A DNA stretch of 64,000 bases from Aphanocapsa lilacina HA4352-LM1 (GCA_019359725.1 JAHHGR010000002.1:124001-188000); one strand, 5' to 3'. Numbered from the stretch's first letter, positions 1-9,548 are shown. Numbers and translations are program-made. Notes: generated from the letters alone by a model not told the origin.

Positions 1-1238
1 GCTTTCTGGCGCGGGCCAGTGTGGTGCTGTCCAGTTCCCTCGATGCGGAGACCACCTTTGCCAACCTCGCACGGCTCGTGGTTCCCCAGATCGCCGATGG
101 GTTCGCCGTCGATCTAGTCGAGGCGGACGGGGCACTGCGCTGTCTGGTCCTCGCCCACGCCGATGCTGAGAAGGTGGGTTGGGCGCGGCGGCGGCGCGAA
201 CGCGATCCGGGCGCTCCGGTCGCGTCCTGGGGCATCGCCCAGGTGATCCGCACCGGTTGCCCGCAACTGTACTCTGAATTCTCCGAGGTGCTGCTGTCTG
301 CCTGTACCGACAGCCCGGAACACCTGGAGCTGCTGCGCCGGGGAAGCTTTCGCTCGGCGATGGTGGTGCCGCTGGTGGCACGCGGGCAGACCCTGGGAAC
401 GCTCACCTTTGTGCTCGCGGAGTCCGACCGCCGCTACGGTCCGTCGGACCTGTCGCTGGCGGAGGATCTGGCCGGGCGCGCCGCCCTCGCCTTCGACAAC
501 GCCCGGCTTTACGCGGCTGAGCAGCACGAGCGCAACCGGGCGGAGGTGGCCAATCGCGCCAAGGACGAATTTCTGGCGACTGTCTCCCACGAATTGCGCA
601 CCCCGCTCAATTCGATATTGGGCTTCACCCAGTTGCTCAGGCGCCATGCGGGCGACCCTGAGCGGTTGGCTGTTGCACTTGACGCCATCGAGCGCAACGC
701 CAAGGCCCAGGCCCGCCTCACCGAAGATTTGCTCGATGTGTCGCGGATTATCACTGGCAAATTAACGCTCACCGTCCAGCCGGTACGGGTGACCGCCCTC
801 GTCGATGCGGCCATCGAGACGATGCGCACCGCCGCCGAGGCCAAAAAAATTGCCCTGAGCGCAATCTATCCGGAGGCTCCCTGCACCCTGCAGGCCGATC
901 CCAACCGGTTGCAGCAGGTGATCTGGAATTTGCTTTCCAACGCCATCAAATTCACCCCCGTCGGCGGCCGGATTCGGGTGAGTGTCGAGCGCCGCGCCGG
1001 GCAGGTGCACATCGCGGTTGCCGACTCCGGCATGGGTATTGCGGCGGAGTTTTTGCCCTTCGTATTCGACCGCTTTCGCCAGGCCGACAGCTCCAGCACC
1101 CGCACCTTCGGCGGTCTGGGGCTGGGGCTTGCCATCGTCCGCCATCTGGTCGAATTGCACGGCGGCAGTGTGGAAGCCCACAGCGCCGGACCCGACCAGG
1201 GGGCAACTTTTGTGGTATCGCTGCCGCTGGCTCCTTAA
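1..1238 (+). CDS. GAF-domain sensor histidine kinase, 5' end outside window
   Basis: Sensor kinase that autophosphorylates on His and presumably passes phosphate to a response regulator. The frame is open to the first base of the window (FLARASVVLSSSLD precedes the first GTG at 21), so the N-terminus is cut off. Visible modules in order: a GAF domain, a HisKA box VSHELRTPLNSILGF with the phospho-acceptor His at 588-590, then a HATPase domain with N box (NLLSNAIKFTP), G1 box DSGMGI and G2 box GGLGLGLAIV. No membrane segment is visible in the part present. The protein ends right after the ATPase domain, so there is no receiver domain. The signal sensed is unknown. The next gene converges 9 bp away. 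Confidence 0.93.
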   Translation, partial: FLARASVVLSSSLDAETTFANLARLVVPQIADGFAVDLVEADGALRCLVLAHADAEKVGWARRRRERDPGAPVASWGIAQVIRTGCPQLYSEFSEVLLSACTDSPEHLELLRRGSFRSAMVVPLVARGQTLGTLTFVLAESDRRYGPSDLSLAEDLAGRAALAFDNARLYAAEQHERNRAEVANRAKDEFLATVSHELRTPLNSILGFTQLLRRHAGDPERLAVALDAIERNAKAQARLTEDLLDVSRIITGKLTLTVQPVRVTALVDAAIETMRTAAEAKKIALSAIYPEAPCTLQADPNRLQQVIWNLLSNAIKFTPVGGRIRVSVERRAGQVHIAVADSGMGIAAEFLPFVFDRFRQADSSSTRTFGGLGLGLAIVRHLVELHGGSVEAHSAGPDQGATFVVSLPLAP

Positions 1239-1247
1239 AAGGCGCAG

Positions 1248-1988
1248 TTAGCCGGATTTGGACTGGACCAGTTTGATCGCTTCTTCGAATTCTTCGATGG
1301 GCAAAGCGCCCTTGAGCACGAGGCCGTTGAGCACAAAGCTCGGCGTGGCGTCAAGTTCGAGTCGACGGGCCTGGGCGAGGTCCGATTCGAGGCGGGCCAG
1401 AGCCTGGGGGCTCTCGCGGTCGCGGTTGAAGCGGATGACATCGAGGTTCAACTCCCGGGCGATCTGCTCGAAACTCTCAGGGACCAGTTGCTCGCCCAGG
1501 GCGAACAGCCGATCGTGGTACGCGAAGAATTTGCCCTGCTCGCCCGCGGCGAAGGCCGCGAGGGCGGCGGCTTTGGCCTGGGGATGGACAGGCAGCGGCA
1601 GGTGCAGGTAGACAAGTCGAATGCGGCCTTTGTACTTTTCGAGCAGGGTCTTGACGGTCGATTGCGCCCGGCTGCAGTAGGGACATTGAAAATCCGAAAA
1701 TTCGACGAGCGTCAACGCAGCGTCCGCCGGACCGAGGGTGGGGGCACCCTGGAAGTCGACTTTGACGGGGTTTTCAAGCTGTCGCTGCCACTCGGCGCGG
1801 CGCTGGGCGCGGACGGCCTGGCTCTGATAGGCCCGCAGTGCGTTGTATACCACTTCGGGGTAGCGCTGGATGATTTCGAGCACCTGTTTTTCAAGGTCGG
1901 CCGGGGGTACGGCGGCAGGCTCGGCGGCAATCGCGCCTGGGGCGACGAGCAAGCCGGCCAGCAGAACCGCAATCGATGGGCGATGCAT
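1248..1988 (-). CDS. secreted DsbA-like thiol-disulfide oxidoreductase
   Basis: 246-aa thioredoxin-fold protein that probably oxidises or isomerises disulfides in the periplasm. The active-site motif CPYC follows FSDFQ, as in the DsbA/Thioredoxin_4 family, and a cis-proline loop (DATPSFVLNG) lies near the C-terminus. The start was set at the ATG at 1988 because MHRPSIAVLLAGLLVAPGAIA is a clean Sec signal peptide. A longer frame up to 2051 would put 21 odd residues in front of it. The region between signal peptide and thioredoxin domain (about residues 25-75) looks helical. It is convergent with the histidine kinase. The natural substrate is unknown. Confidence 0.9.
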   Translation of the reverse strand: MHRPSIAVLLAGLLVAPGAIAAEPAAVPPADLEKQVLEIIQRYPEVVYNALRAYQSQAVRAQRRAEWQRQLENPVKVDFQGAPTLGPADAALTLVEFSDFQCPYCSRAQSTVKTLLEKYKGRIRLVYLHLPLPVHPQAKAAALAAFAAGEQGKFFAYHDRLFALGEQLVPESFEQIARELNLDVIRFNRDRESPQALARLESDLAQARRLELDATPSFVLNGLVLKGALPIEEFEEAIKLVQSKSG

Positions 1989-2156
1989 AGACTGCCGGAT
2001 AATGAGCCGTTCTATATTACCGATTTTGCCCAGCGATTGTCGGGTACCCATAGGGGTCGACTCACCGTCGCCACCTCGCGTGTAGGCTATCGTCGGGAAG
2101 CCGCAAATCAGCAGATTGTGTGCGGACGCCTACCGGGTCTGGTAGGAGAGTGGTGC

Positions 2157-4214
2157 CTAAGGATTTGCCGGGGCCGGCTCGGCGGCTTTGAGGGGAAGGG
2201 CTGCTTCCCGTGACTGGGAAGCGGCTGTTTCGGGGGTGGGGCGGCGACGGCGGCGGCGGCGCGGTTTGGGTTTCTCTTCTGCCACCGCTTCGTCGAGTTG
2301 GGCACCGTTGCCCTTGGCGGCGGCCGGTTTCTCACCGGGCTCGAATCCCGGGAAGGGCAGCACCGGCTGGCCGCGCAGCGCCGAGGCCATAAACGAGCGC
2401 CAGATCGGGGCTACGTAGGTGCCGCCCGCGGTCGAGCGGGCCATCGGCCGGCGGTAATCGTCGTTGCCAATCCAGACGACCGATACCAGTTGCGGCACGT
2501 AGCCCACGAACCAGGCGTCGCGAAAATCCTGGGTGGTGCCGGTCTTGCCCGCCACTGGCCTGCCGTCGGGCAGCTGCGCCCGCGTACCGGTGCCGCCGCT
2601 CACCACACTCATCATCATGGAGTTGATCATCTTGACCGGCGCGGATTTGAGGGTGCGCTCGCGCACGGGCAGGTTCTGCTCCAGGATGTTGCCCTGCTGG
2701 TCGGTGACCTGGAGGATGGCGGTGGCATCGACGCGGTAACCGCCGTTGGCAAAGGCCGAGAAGCCGCGCGCCAATTCCAGCGGCGAGATGCCCCCAGCGC
2801 CGATCGATGTGGCAAGGTTGGGCTGCAGGGGGGCGGTGACCCCGGCGCGGCGGGCCGCCAGGATCACCTGGTTCATGCCGATGGTGTTGGCGAGCTTCAC
2901 AACCGGCACGTTGCGCGAGACGGCCATGGCCTGCCGCAAAGACATTCCGCCGGAGTAGCGCAGGTCGTAGTTTTTGGGGCAGTAGCGACCGAAGCAGGCG
3001 GGCGCGTCGGTGATGGGCGTTTCGGGGGTATAGCGACCGGTGGCAAGCGCGGCGTAGTAGACGAAGGGTTTGAAGGTCGAACCCGGTTGACGCGAAGCCT
3101 GGGAAGCGCGGTTGTACTGGCTTTTTTGGTAATCGACGCCCCCCACCATCGCCTTGATATAGCCGGTGCGCGGGTCCATCGCCACCAGGGCCAGCTGCTC
3201 CGCCCGGCGGTAGCGGATGTTCTTGGCCGCCCGGGCGACGGTCTGTTCCGCCAGCTTCTGGATTTTGAGATCAACGGTGGTTTGCACCCGCAGGCCGCCC
3301 TTGAGTACGGCGTCGCGCCCATACTTGCGGATCAGTTCGCGCACGACATAACTGGAGAAGTAGGGCGCCTGGGTGATCATAAAATCGGCGTCGCCGCCTT
3401 TGAAGACCAGAGCCGTCGAGCGGGCCTGGTCGGCTTCCGCCTGGGTGATCCAGCCCAACTCCAGCATCCGGGCGATCACCACCCGCTGGCGCTCGACGGT
3501 CTTTGCGCGGTTGCGCAGGGGCGAATAGATTTCGGGGGCGCGCAGCATGCCCGCAAGCATCGCCGATTCGGCAAGATTGAGGCTCTTGGCGGGTTTGTTG
3601 AAGTAGGCGCGGCTCGCGGTCTCGATGCCGTAGCGATTGTTGCCCCAGTAGACCTGATTGAGATACATCTCCAGGATCTGGTCTTTGCTGAAGGCCTGCT
3701 CGATGCGCAGCGAGAGGACCGCCTCGGCCACTTTGCGCTCCAGCGAGCGCTCGGGGGTCAAAAACAAATTCTTGATGAGCTGCTGGGTGATGGTCGAACC
3801 GCCCTGGACGGTGCGGCCCTCCTGAAAGTTGGCGAGGGCGGCGCGCGCCAGGGTGTCGATGCGGATGCCGGGGTGTTCATAGAAGCGGTCGTCCTCGATG
3901 GCGAGCACCGCCCGCTGTAGATGCTCGGCAATCTGTTCCAGGGGGACCACCTTGCGGTTGTACTCGCTGCGGATAATCGCGATCGGTTGGCCGTTGATAT
4001 CGGTGATGCGGGTAGCGCCGGTGGGCACGTACGCCTTCAACTGCTGCACCTCAGGCAGGTTGCGGAAACTCAAAGCCAGACCCACCAGCGCGCCGGTGGC
4101 GAGCGCTCCGACCGACAGCGCCAGGGCCATTAACATCCAACCCACCAGGCGCCAGTTCACGAGCGCCTTGCGTGGGTTCTGCACATTGGCGGAAGAATTC
4201 GTTTCCGTAGTCAA
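2157..4214 (-). CDS. class A penicillin-binding protein (PBP1A-type)
   Basis: Bifunctional peptidoglycan synthase that polymerises glycan strands and cross-links peptides in the periplasm. A basic cytoplasmic N-terminus is followed by one membrane helix (about residues 25-49). The GT51 domain has EDDRFYEHPG (about 107-116) and GGSTITQQLIKN. The transpeptidase has the SxxK motif in PGSTFKPF, then SRN, then KTGTTQ. The tail is Arg/Pro/Ala-rich with a run of seven Arg. The longest frame reaches GTG 4334, but that would leave almost no space to the divergent exporter and its extra residues look non-coding. The TTG at 4214 lies about 20 nt downstream of a TATAAT (4243-4248), so it was chosen with moderate confidence. 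Confidence 0.93.
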   Translation of the reverse strand: MTTETNSSANVQNPRKALVNWRLVGWMLMALALSVGALATGALVGLALSFRNLPEVQQLKAYVPTGATRITDINGQPIAIIRSEYNRKVVPLEQIAEHLQRAVLAIEDDRFYEHPGIRIDTLARAALANFQEGRTVQGGSTITQQLIKNLFLTPERSLERKVAEAVLSLRIEQAFSKDQILEMYLNQVYWGNNRYGIETASRAYFNKPAKSLNLAESAMLAGMLRAPEIYSPLRNRAKTVERQRVVIARMLELGWITQAEADQARSTALVFKGGDADFMITQAPYFSSYVVRELIRKYGRDAVLKGGLRVQTTVDLKIQKLAEQTVARAAKNIRYRRAEQLALVAMDPRTGYIKAMVGGVDYQKSQYNRASQASRQPGSTFKPFVYYAALATGRYTPETPITDAPACFGRYCPKNYDLRYSGGMSLRQAMAVSRNVPVVKLANTIGMNQVILAARRAGVTAPLQPNLATSIGAGGISPLELARGFSAFANGGYRVDATAILQVTDQQGNILEQNLPVRERTLKSAPVKMINSMMMSVVSGGTGTRAQLPDGRPVAGKTGTTQDFRDAWFVGYVPQLVSVVWIGNDDYRRPMARSTAGGTYVAPIWRSFMASALRGQPVLPFPGFEPGEKPAAAKGNGAQLDEAVAEEKPKPRRRRRRRPTPETAASQSREAALPLKAAEPAPANP

Positions 4215-4242
4215 TGCCCGGTCGCGATGCAAAAGCTCATCG

Positions 4243-4248
4243 ATTATA
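4243..4248 (-). promoter_or_regulatory. putative -10 box of the PBP gene
   Basis: A perfect TATAAT on the minus strand, about 29 bp before the chosen TTG start of the PBP gene. No convincing TTGACA lies 16-18 bp upstream. It supports an internal start for the PBP. The call is by motif only. Confidence 0.4.
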
Positions 4249-4355
4249 CTTCTGCAACCTAGGGCGCGCTTGCACCGCTTCGGGGAAGGGAGATCGCCTC
4301 CAAAACCCGCACCGTCAGGGCGTACCATCGACACGTGGCCCTTTGCCGTGCGCGC

Positions 4356-5546
4356 GTGCCCAAGCCTTCGCCTCTGCTGTTCGTGCTGTTGACGGTCTTT
4401 ATCGACCTGGTCGGGGGAAGCCTGCTGGTGCCGGTGCTGCCCTATCTGGTGGAACGCTTTCGATCCGACGCGCTCACCATCGGCTTGCTCTCCTCGGTGT
4501 TTTCGGTAGCCCAGTTTCTGGCCACGCCGGTCCTGGGCAGTCTCTCCGATCGCTTCGGCCGGCGGCCGGTGCTGATTGCCTGCGTGTTCGGCACCGCGAT
4601 CGGGTATTTTCTATTTGGTCTGGCGGACAGTTTGTGGGTGATGTTTGTGGCGCGGGTCATTGCGGGGGCCACCGGGGGGGTGGTTGCCACAGCCCAGGCC
4701 TATATCGCCGACGTCACCCCCCCGCAGCAGCGCACCCAGGCGTTCGGCTTGATTGGGGCGGCCTTTGGTCTCGGGTTCATCCTGGGACCGGCCCTGGGGG
4801 GAGCGCTGGTGACCATCGACCTCAACGCACCGGTCTACTGCGCGGGGTGTCTGGCCCTGACCAATACGGTATTGGGTTATTTCACCCTGGGCGAATCGCT
4901 GCCGCCTGAGCGGCGCCGCGCCGTGGGCTGGCGAGAACTCAATCCGCTCGGGCAACTGGCGCGGCTGGCGCTCGACACCAAGATCCGCGGTCTGCTGGCC
5001 GGTTTTTTTATCTTCAATGCGGTCTTTGCCGGGTTTACGAGCATCTTTGCCCTGTCGATCCGCGATCGCTTCGGCTGGGGACCGGAACTGGTGGTCTGGC
5101 TATTCGCCTTCATCGGGGTGGTCGCAACCGTCGTCCAGGGCGGGCTCATCCGCAAGCTGGTGCCGCGCTTCGGCGAGGCGCGCCTGGCGCTGTGGGGTTT
5201 GGCGCTGGTGGCGTTGGCCTTTGTGCTGGTGGCGGTCAGCCCCTCGGGAGGCTGGCTGTACCTCACCCAGGCGGTGCTGGCCCTGGGGGTGGGGCTTGCC
5301 ACCCCGTCGCTGCGCGGACTGATTTCCAACAGTGTCGCCGACGACGAGCAGGGCCGCGTGCTGGGGGGTAGCCAGTCGCTGGTGAGCCTGTCGCAGGTGC
5401 TTGGCCCTCTGGTTGCGAGTGTCTGTTACGACTACTTGGGGCGGCTGACGCCCTTCTGGGGCGGCGCGCTGGTGATGCTCGCGGCAGTAGGTTTTGTCTA
5501 CGCCAACTTGCGGCGGCAGCAATCCGCTCCGCCGCCTTTCAAGTAA
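4356..5546 (+). CDS. MFS drug/metabolite exporter (TetA-like, 12 TM)
   Basis: A 396-aa major facilitator protein with about 12 hydrophobic helices. Motif A between helices 2 and 3 ([13 protein letters not shown]) and motif C-like [12 protein letters not shown] in helix 5 are typical of the DHA1 proton-antiport efflux subfamily that includes TetA. The substrate cannot be told from sequence. The frame opens at GTG 4335. The GTG at 4356 ([12 protein letters not shown]) gives the usual short cytoplasmic lead into helix 1 and was preferred. It is transcribed divergently from the PBP gene. It stands alone, with no regulator next to it. Confidence 0.87.
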   Translation: MPKPSPLLFVLLTVFIDLVGGSLLVPVLPYLVERFRSDALTIGLLSSVFSVAQFLATPVLGSLSDRFGRRPVLIACVFGTAIGYFLFGLADSLWVMFVARVIAGATGGVVATAQAYIADVTPPQQRTQAFGLIGAAFGLGFILGPALGGALVTIDLNAPVYCAGCLALTNTVLGYFTLGESLPPERRRAVGWRELNPLGQLARLALDTKIRGLLAGFFIFNAVFAGFTSIFALSIRDRFGWGPELVVWLFAFIGVVATVVQGGLIRKLVPRFGEARLALWGLALVALAFVLVAVSPSGGWLYLTQAVLALGVGLATPSLRGLISNSVADDEQGRVLGGSQSLVSLSQVLGPLVASVCYDYLGRLTPFWGGALVMLAAVGFVYANLRRQQSAPPPFK

Positions 5547-5763
5547 ATATTCATCTTTGGTCCGGTAATTCCTTATTCTTTGCACCTGCTCAGATTTGAC
5601 TGTCCAGAAATTCGTCGGCTTTGGAAAAACTGGCAGAGCAATTTATCACCAGAAGGTGATGTGAACGTCTCCTGTAAAGTGGGTTTGGGCTGGAAGGCAG
5701 GCCACTACCCAACTGAGCTGAGCTGAAAGACAATGGCAGCAAAGCCCATTACCAGTACCGCCG

Positions 5764-6489
5764 ATGACCACGCTGGTTTCCCATATTCACTACCCGAGCG
5801 GAGATGGTTCACCCGTGGCCGAAACTTACGTCCATCTGTATGCCATCCTGGTAACGCTCGAAGTGCTCAAGCAGTACCTCGAAGGCCAGCAGGCGGCGGT
5901 GCTGGCCAACCAGTTTCTTTACTACTCCCAGGGCATCCCGACCGCCAGAGTCGCCCCGGACGTGATGATTATCTTCGGGGTCGAACCGGGCGGACGCGAC
6001 AATTACAAAGTTTGGGAAGAAGGACAGGTACCGGCCGTCGTCTTTGAGATGACTTCCGCCACTACCCAGAACAAGGACAAAAGCTTCAAGAAAAACCTCT
6101 ACGCCCAATTGGGGGTACAGGAATATTGGCTGTTCGATCCCAAGGGCGAGTGGATCCCGGAGCAGTTGGAGGGCTACCGAAGCCTCACCGTCGAGGTGGA
6201 CGACGAACTGACGCCGGTATTCCTCCCGATCACCGATGGCTGCTCCCAGGCTCTGGGACTGCGATTGCAGGTTGAAGGAGCGCTGATCGGCTTCTACCGT
6301 CTCGATACCGGGGAGAAGCTGCTTATCCCCACCGAACTGGCCGCCGGGTTGCGCACCACCGCCGCAAGATTAGAGGAGGAGCAACTAGCTAGACAACTGG
6401 CAGAACAGCGCGCAGAAAAAGCCGAGCAGCTTGCTTCCGCACTCGCCGAGCGTTTGCGGTCGATGGGTGTGGACCCGGACAACCTTTGA
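5764..6489 (+). CDS. Uma2/DUF820 family protein (PD-(D/E)XK nuclease fold)
   Basis: A 241-aa member of the Uma2 (DUF820) family, which is greatly expanded in cyanobacteria. The fold is related to restriction endonucleases but the cellular role is not established. The family core APDVMIIFG followed by VVFEMTSATT and LGVQEYWLFDP matches the PD...E catalytic arrangement. The last 45 residues are an Ala/Glu/Leu-rich heptad region (coiled coil), a common tail in this family that may mediate oligomerisation. The upstream gap 5547-5763 holds a small inverted repeat (ATCACC AGAA GGTGAT, 5645-5660) but no gene. Confidence 0.85.
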   Translation: MTTLVSHIHYPSGDGSPVAETYVHLYAILVTLEVLKQYLEGQQAAVLANQFLYYSQGIPTARVAPDVMIIFGVEPGGRDNYKVWEEGQVPAVVFEMTSATTQNKDKSFKKNLYAQLGVQEYWLFDPKGEWIPEQLEGYRSLTVEVDDELTPVFLPITDGCSQALGLRLQVEGALIGFYRLDTGEKLLIPTELAAGLRTTAARLEEEQLARQLAEQRAEKAEQLASALAERLRSMGVDPDNL

Positions 6490-6540
6490 GAGCGAGGAAA
6501 GCAGGATAGTGCTTTTCACCTTACCCAGACGAGCCAGGGG

Positions 6541-6585
6541 GTTCGCGAACCGATTTACTCGTGTCGCGCCAATCGGTTCGCGAAC
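6541..6585. terminator. 15-bp perfect inverted repeat between convergent genes
   Basis: Arms 6541-6555 and 6571-6585 (GTTCGCGAACCGATT and its complement) are perfectly paired across a 15-nt loop. Each arm itself contains the palindrome GTTCGCGAAC. It lies between the convergent Uma2 and transketolase genes, so a bidirectional terminator is the simplest reading, although there is no strong T-tract. A protein-binding site or mobile hairpin is also possible. Confidence 0.55.
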
Positions 6586-6593
6586 ATTATTCT

Positions 6594-8507
6594 CTAGCCC
6601 ACCAGTTCCTTCACCTTGGCCATAATCCCCACCGGGTCGATGCCCTGGTGCGGGAACTGTTCCCACAGGCCGCCGCAGCCTTCTTTGTGGGTGCCCAGGT
6701 GGGCGAATTTGGGGGCGTAGCCGCGCTCCAACAGCCACGAGCCGAAGCGGCTACCGAGACCCGTGCGGCGGTTGAACGATTCGACCACCAGCACCATCGG
6801 GGAACTGCCGACTTTGGCGAGCATCTTTTCGTCGATGACGTTGAGGGTCGGCTTGTTGATCAGGCCCACGTCGATGCCCTCCTGCTTGAGGCGTTCGACC
6901 GCATCGAGCGCCCGGTAGAGCGATTCGCCGAAGCTCACAAGGTAGCCCGCCGTGCCCTCGCGCACAATCTCGTCGGCTCCGGGGATGAAGGTGTAGCCTT
7001 CGCCGTGGAGGTCCTTGCCACCCGCATCCAGAATGTTGGGGGTCTTGGAGCGCGTCGAGAAGATAAAGCGCAAACCCGGCTGGTGGAAAACCGCCTCTAC
7101 GCAGGCTTTCATCTGGGCCGCGTCCGCCGGGAAGTAGAGCCGGGTTTCGTAGCCGTCATCCAGGCCATTGTCGGCAAAGAAGTTGTTGAGACCGAAGTGG
7201 CAGGTGTTGTCGGCCATGTCGTCGATGCCGGAGTGGGAGAAGTGACACAGCACGTTCGAGTAGTTGAGCCGCGCCATGGTGATCTCCGAGATGCACATCT
7301 CCAAAAAGGCGCTGAAGGTGCCGAAGATACCCTGCTTACCCTTCTCCATGCCAAAACCGGCGGCGGCGGAAAGATTGCCCCGCTCCATGATCCCGGAGGC
7401 GACGAAAATTTCGGGGTAGGTGTCGTGGATCTTCTTCAGACCGCAGGAGCCTTCGAGGTCGCTGTCGATGCACATTGCCCGGGCCTTGCGCTCCGCCGCG
7501 TCCATGCGGCCCAGGACCGCCACAACCGCCTCGCCGAAGACGTTGCGGTTGGAGCCCATCTGGGTGCCGGAGCCCAAAAACGTGTAGCTCTGCTTGGGCT
7601 TGGCGACGTTTTTGAGGAACTTGACCGCCTCGCTCTGGCCGCGCTTTTCAAGATAGGCGACCGCCAGATCCACCGAAATGACGTCGTGGCCGTGGGTCGA
7701 ACCTTCGAGGCCGTCGATGCCCACGCACATGGGGCGCTTGTTGACGACGGCGACCGGGCCGTCGGCGGTGATCGCCGCACAAATGCGGGCGTATAACCCG
7801 TCAAGATCTTCGCCGTCCCCTTCATCGATGGCTAGTCCATGGCCCGCCAGGGTCTTGGCGACGCTGAAGCCCGGCAGGTACTTCGACGGATGTCCGGCGA
7901 TGGTCACGTCGTTGTCGTCGATGATGAGCTTGACGTTGAGCCCTTGGGCGACGGCGAGGCGGGCGGCCTCCGCGTCGTTGCCCTCCTGCTGCGAACCGTC
8001 CGACCCGAGACAGAAGACGACCTTGCCGGGGTTGGCCATCGCCACGCCGTTGACATAGGGCCACATGTGTCCAAGCCGTCCGGAACTGAACTTGACACCG
8101 GGGGTAAGGCCCAGTTCGGGGTGACCGGGCAGGTGCGAATCGGCGGCGCGGTACTGCAGCAGTTGCTCGAAGGGCAATTCGGCGTGCAGGGCCGCCATCA
8201 AGTACTGGGTGGCCACCCGGTGACCGGCTTCATCGAAGAAGATGGGCACAAACTTGTCGGGATTGCCCCGGAAGAGCGCTTCGAGGATCATTACCTCGGG
8301 CACCGTGTCGTAGGGTCCGCCGGTGTGGCCGCCTACTCCCCGGGCCGCCCCGGTGGCGGTAAAGAACACAATCGCATCGCGACAAAACTGGATATTCGCT
8401 CTGAGCGTCTCGCGCTGTTCGGCGCTGAGCACCGGATTGGTAAAATCGAGTGCCAGCGGCTTGTAGGCACTGATATCGATCGGAAAGCGAACGGTGGTTG
8501 TTGTCAT
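6594..8507 (-). CDS. transketolase-family thiamine diphosphate enzyme
   Basis: A 637-aa ThDP enzyme with the three transketolase modules in one chain. The N-terminal cofactor domain has GSDGSQQEGNDAEAARLA then IDDNDVTIAG, the usual GDG...N ThDP signature shape. The pyrimidine-binding domain (IMERGNLSAAAGFGMEKG) and a C-terminal domain follow. It is unlike the standard Calvin-cycle TktA: the N-terminus has TGAARGVGGHTGGPYDT in place of the usual GHPGAPMG-type start. A role in sugar-phosphate or ketoacid metabolism is inferred, and the substrate is open. The second of two close ATGs (8507) was chosen because AGGA at 8516-8519 sits 8 nt before it. Confidence 0.85.
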   Translation of the reverse strand: MTTTTVRFPIDISAYKPLALDFTNPVLSAEQRETLRANIQFCRDAIVFFTATGAARGVGGHTGGPYDTVPEVMILEALFRGNPDKFVPIFFDEAGHRVATQYLMAALHAELPFEQLLQYRAADSHLPGHPELGLTPGVKFSSGRLGHMWPYVNGVAMANPGKVVFCLGSDGSQQEGNDAEAARLAVAQGLNVKLIIDDNDVTIAGHPSKYLPGFSVAKTLAGHGLAIDEGDGEDLDGLYARICAAITADGPVAVVNKRPMCVGIDGLEGSTHGHDVISVDLAVAYLEKRGQSEAVKFLKNVAKPKQSYTFLGSGTQMGSNRNVFGEAVVAVLGRMDAAERKARAMCIDSDLEGSCGLKKIHDTYPEIFVASGIMERGNLSAAAGFGMEKGKQGIFGTFSAFLEMCISEITMARLNYSNVLCHFSHSGIDDMADNTCHFGLNNFFADNGLDDGYETRLYFPADAAQMKACVEAVFHQPGLRFIFSTRSKTPNILDAGGKDLHGEGYTFIPGADEIVREGTAGYLVSFGESLYRALDAVERLKQEGIDVGLINKPTLNVIDEKMLAKVGSSPMVLVVESFNRRTGLGSRFGSWLLERGYAPKFAHLGTHKEGCGGLWEQFPHQGIDPVGIMAKVKELVG

Positions 8508-8515
8508 GATCCACA

Positions 8516-8519
8516 TCCT
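8516..8519 (-). promoter_or_regulatory. ribosome binding site deciding the transketolase start
   Basis: AGGA on the minus strand is placed 8 nt before the ATG at 8507 and overlaps the alternative ATG at 8516. It therefore can only serve the downstream start (MTTTTVRF). Confidence 0.5.
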
Positions 8520-8723
8520 ATTTAAGGTGCCGTCAGTCGGGGATGTGACGATTGCGATGCAGTCGCTGAGCGGATTTTCGCTTGCGTATCAAGCATCGGT
8601 TTCCAGGAAAACCTCGGTCCTGCGTGCCCCTACCTGCGGAGTTTCTGGCCCGGTCACGCTCATAGTAAGTGCAGAGACTGGCGGAGCGCAAGGAGCGCCA
8701 TAACGCACGAAATTCCGTCGTAC

Positions 8724-9440
8724 TCACGCCCGCCACAGGGTGGTGAGCCGCCGCAGGCTCGTAAAGTTGCCCTGGCCGAGGATGACGTGATCCAGCACCG
8801 GAATTTGCAGGGTACGACCGCATTCGATAAGTTGCCCGGTGAGGCGCAGATCCTCCGGCGAAGGTTCGGTCACCCCGGAGGGGTGGTTGTGGGCGACGAT
8901 GATCCCCGCCGCCCCCTGACGGATCGCCTCGCGAAAGATTTCGCGCGGATGGGCGAGAGTCTCGTCGATCGTGCCGACGCTCACGATCCGGTGGGCGATG
9001 AGCCGGTTTTTGACATCGAGCAGCAGCACCGCGAACTGCTCCTGGCGCGCAAAGGCCAGTTCCCCGCCGAGTACTGCCGCCACCACCTGTGGCCCATCGA
9101 TCACCGGCCGCTCCCCGGTGCTGCGGACCACGAATACCCGCCGCCCGAGTTCGATGGCCGCAAGCACCGCCGCCGCTCGGGCCGGACCTACCCCCGGCTG
9201 CAACATCAACTCCGCCGCGCTCACATCGCGCAGGTGCACCAGTGGTTCGCCCCCGGCGCGACCCAGAGAGTGCAGCACTTGCTGGGCGAGGCCCAGAGCG
9301 CTCAACCGGACGGCGGCCTGGCCGCTGCCGAAGAGCACCGCGAGCAGTTCGGCGGTGGCCAGTCCCCGCGCGCCATGGGTCAGCAGACGTTCGCGGGGGC
9401 GTTCGGCGACGGGCAGTTCGGCAATGCGCGGCGTGTGCAT
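8724..9440 (-). CDS. radC: RadC/JAMM-domain protein
   Basis: A 238-aa RadC family protein. The N-terminal half has a helix-hairpin-helix-like segment (LQPGVGPARAAAVLAA). The C-terminal MPN/JAMM domain has the zinc motif HNHPSG followed by SPEDLRLT. It was historically called a DNA repair protein, but the biochemical activity is not established and it is often mobile-element linked. The start was placed at ATG 9440 (MHTPRIAELPVAERPRERLL), which matches the conserved RadC N-terminus. Longer frames to 9497 add a low-complexity Arg/Gly stretch. It stands alone, with 216 bp of upstream region of the transketolase gene on its downstream side. Confidence 0.9.
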   Translation of the reverse strand: MHTPRIAELPVAERPRERLLTHGARGLATAELLAVLFGSGQAAVRLSALGLAQQVLHSLGRAGGEPLVHLRDVSAAELMLQPGVGPARAAAVLAAIELGRRVFVVRSTGERPVIDGPQVVAAVLGGELAFARQEQFAVLLLDVKNRLIAHRIVSVGTIDETLAHPREIFREAIRQGAAGIIVAHNHPSGVTEPSPEDLRLTGQLIECGRTLQIPVLDHVILGQGNFTSLRRLTTLWRA

Positions 9441-9548
9441 AGCAGGCAGCATACTGCCCCGCCTGCATCTCGAGCGCGCCGCCCCGCCTTGCCGCACAAG
9501 ACCGCACGGCCTAAAAAAAGAACGTTCTTGCCAGGCGGCACGAGTGGA

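Noticed and set aside
2298-3920. A 540-codon open frame on the plus strand opposite the PBP gene
   Set aside because: It lies entirely antisense to a well-recognised PBP1A, has low-complexity Gly/Arg/Asp content and no domain. It is a by-product of high third-position GC.
5059-5066. GCGATCGC octamers (HIP1), here and at a few other sites, as a meaningful signal
   Set aside because: HIP1-like octamers occur in the window but are sparse and mostly inside genes; they are compatible with a cyanobacterium but not informative here.
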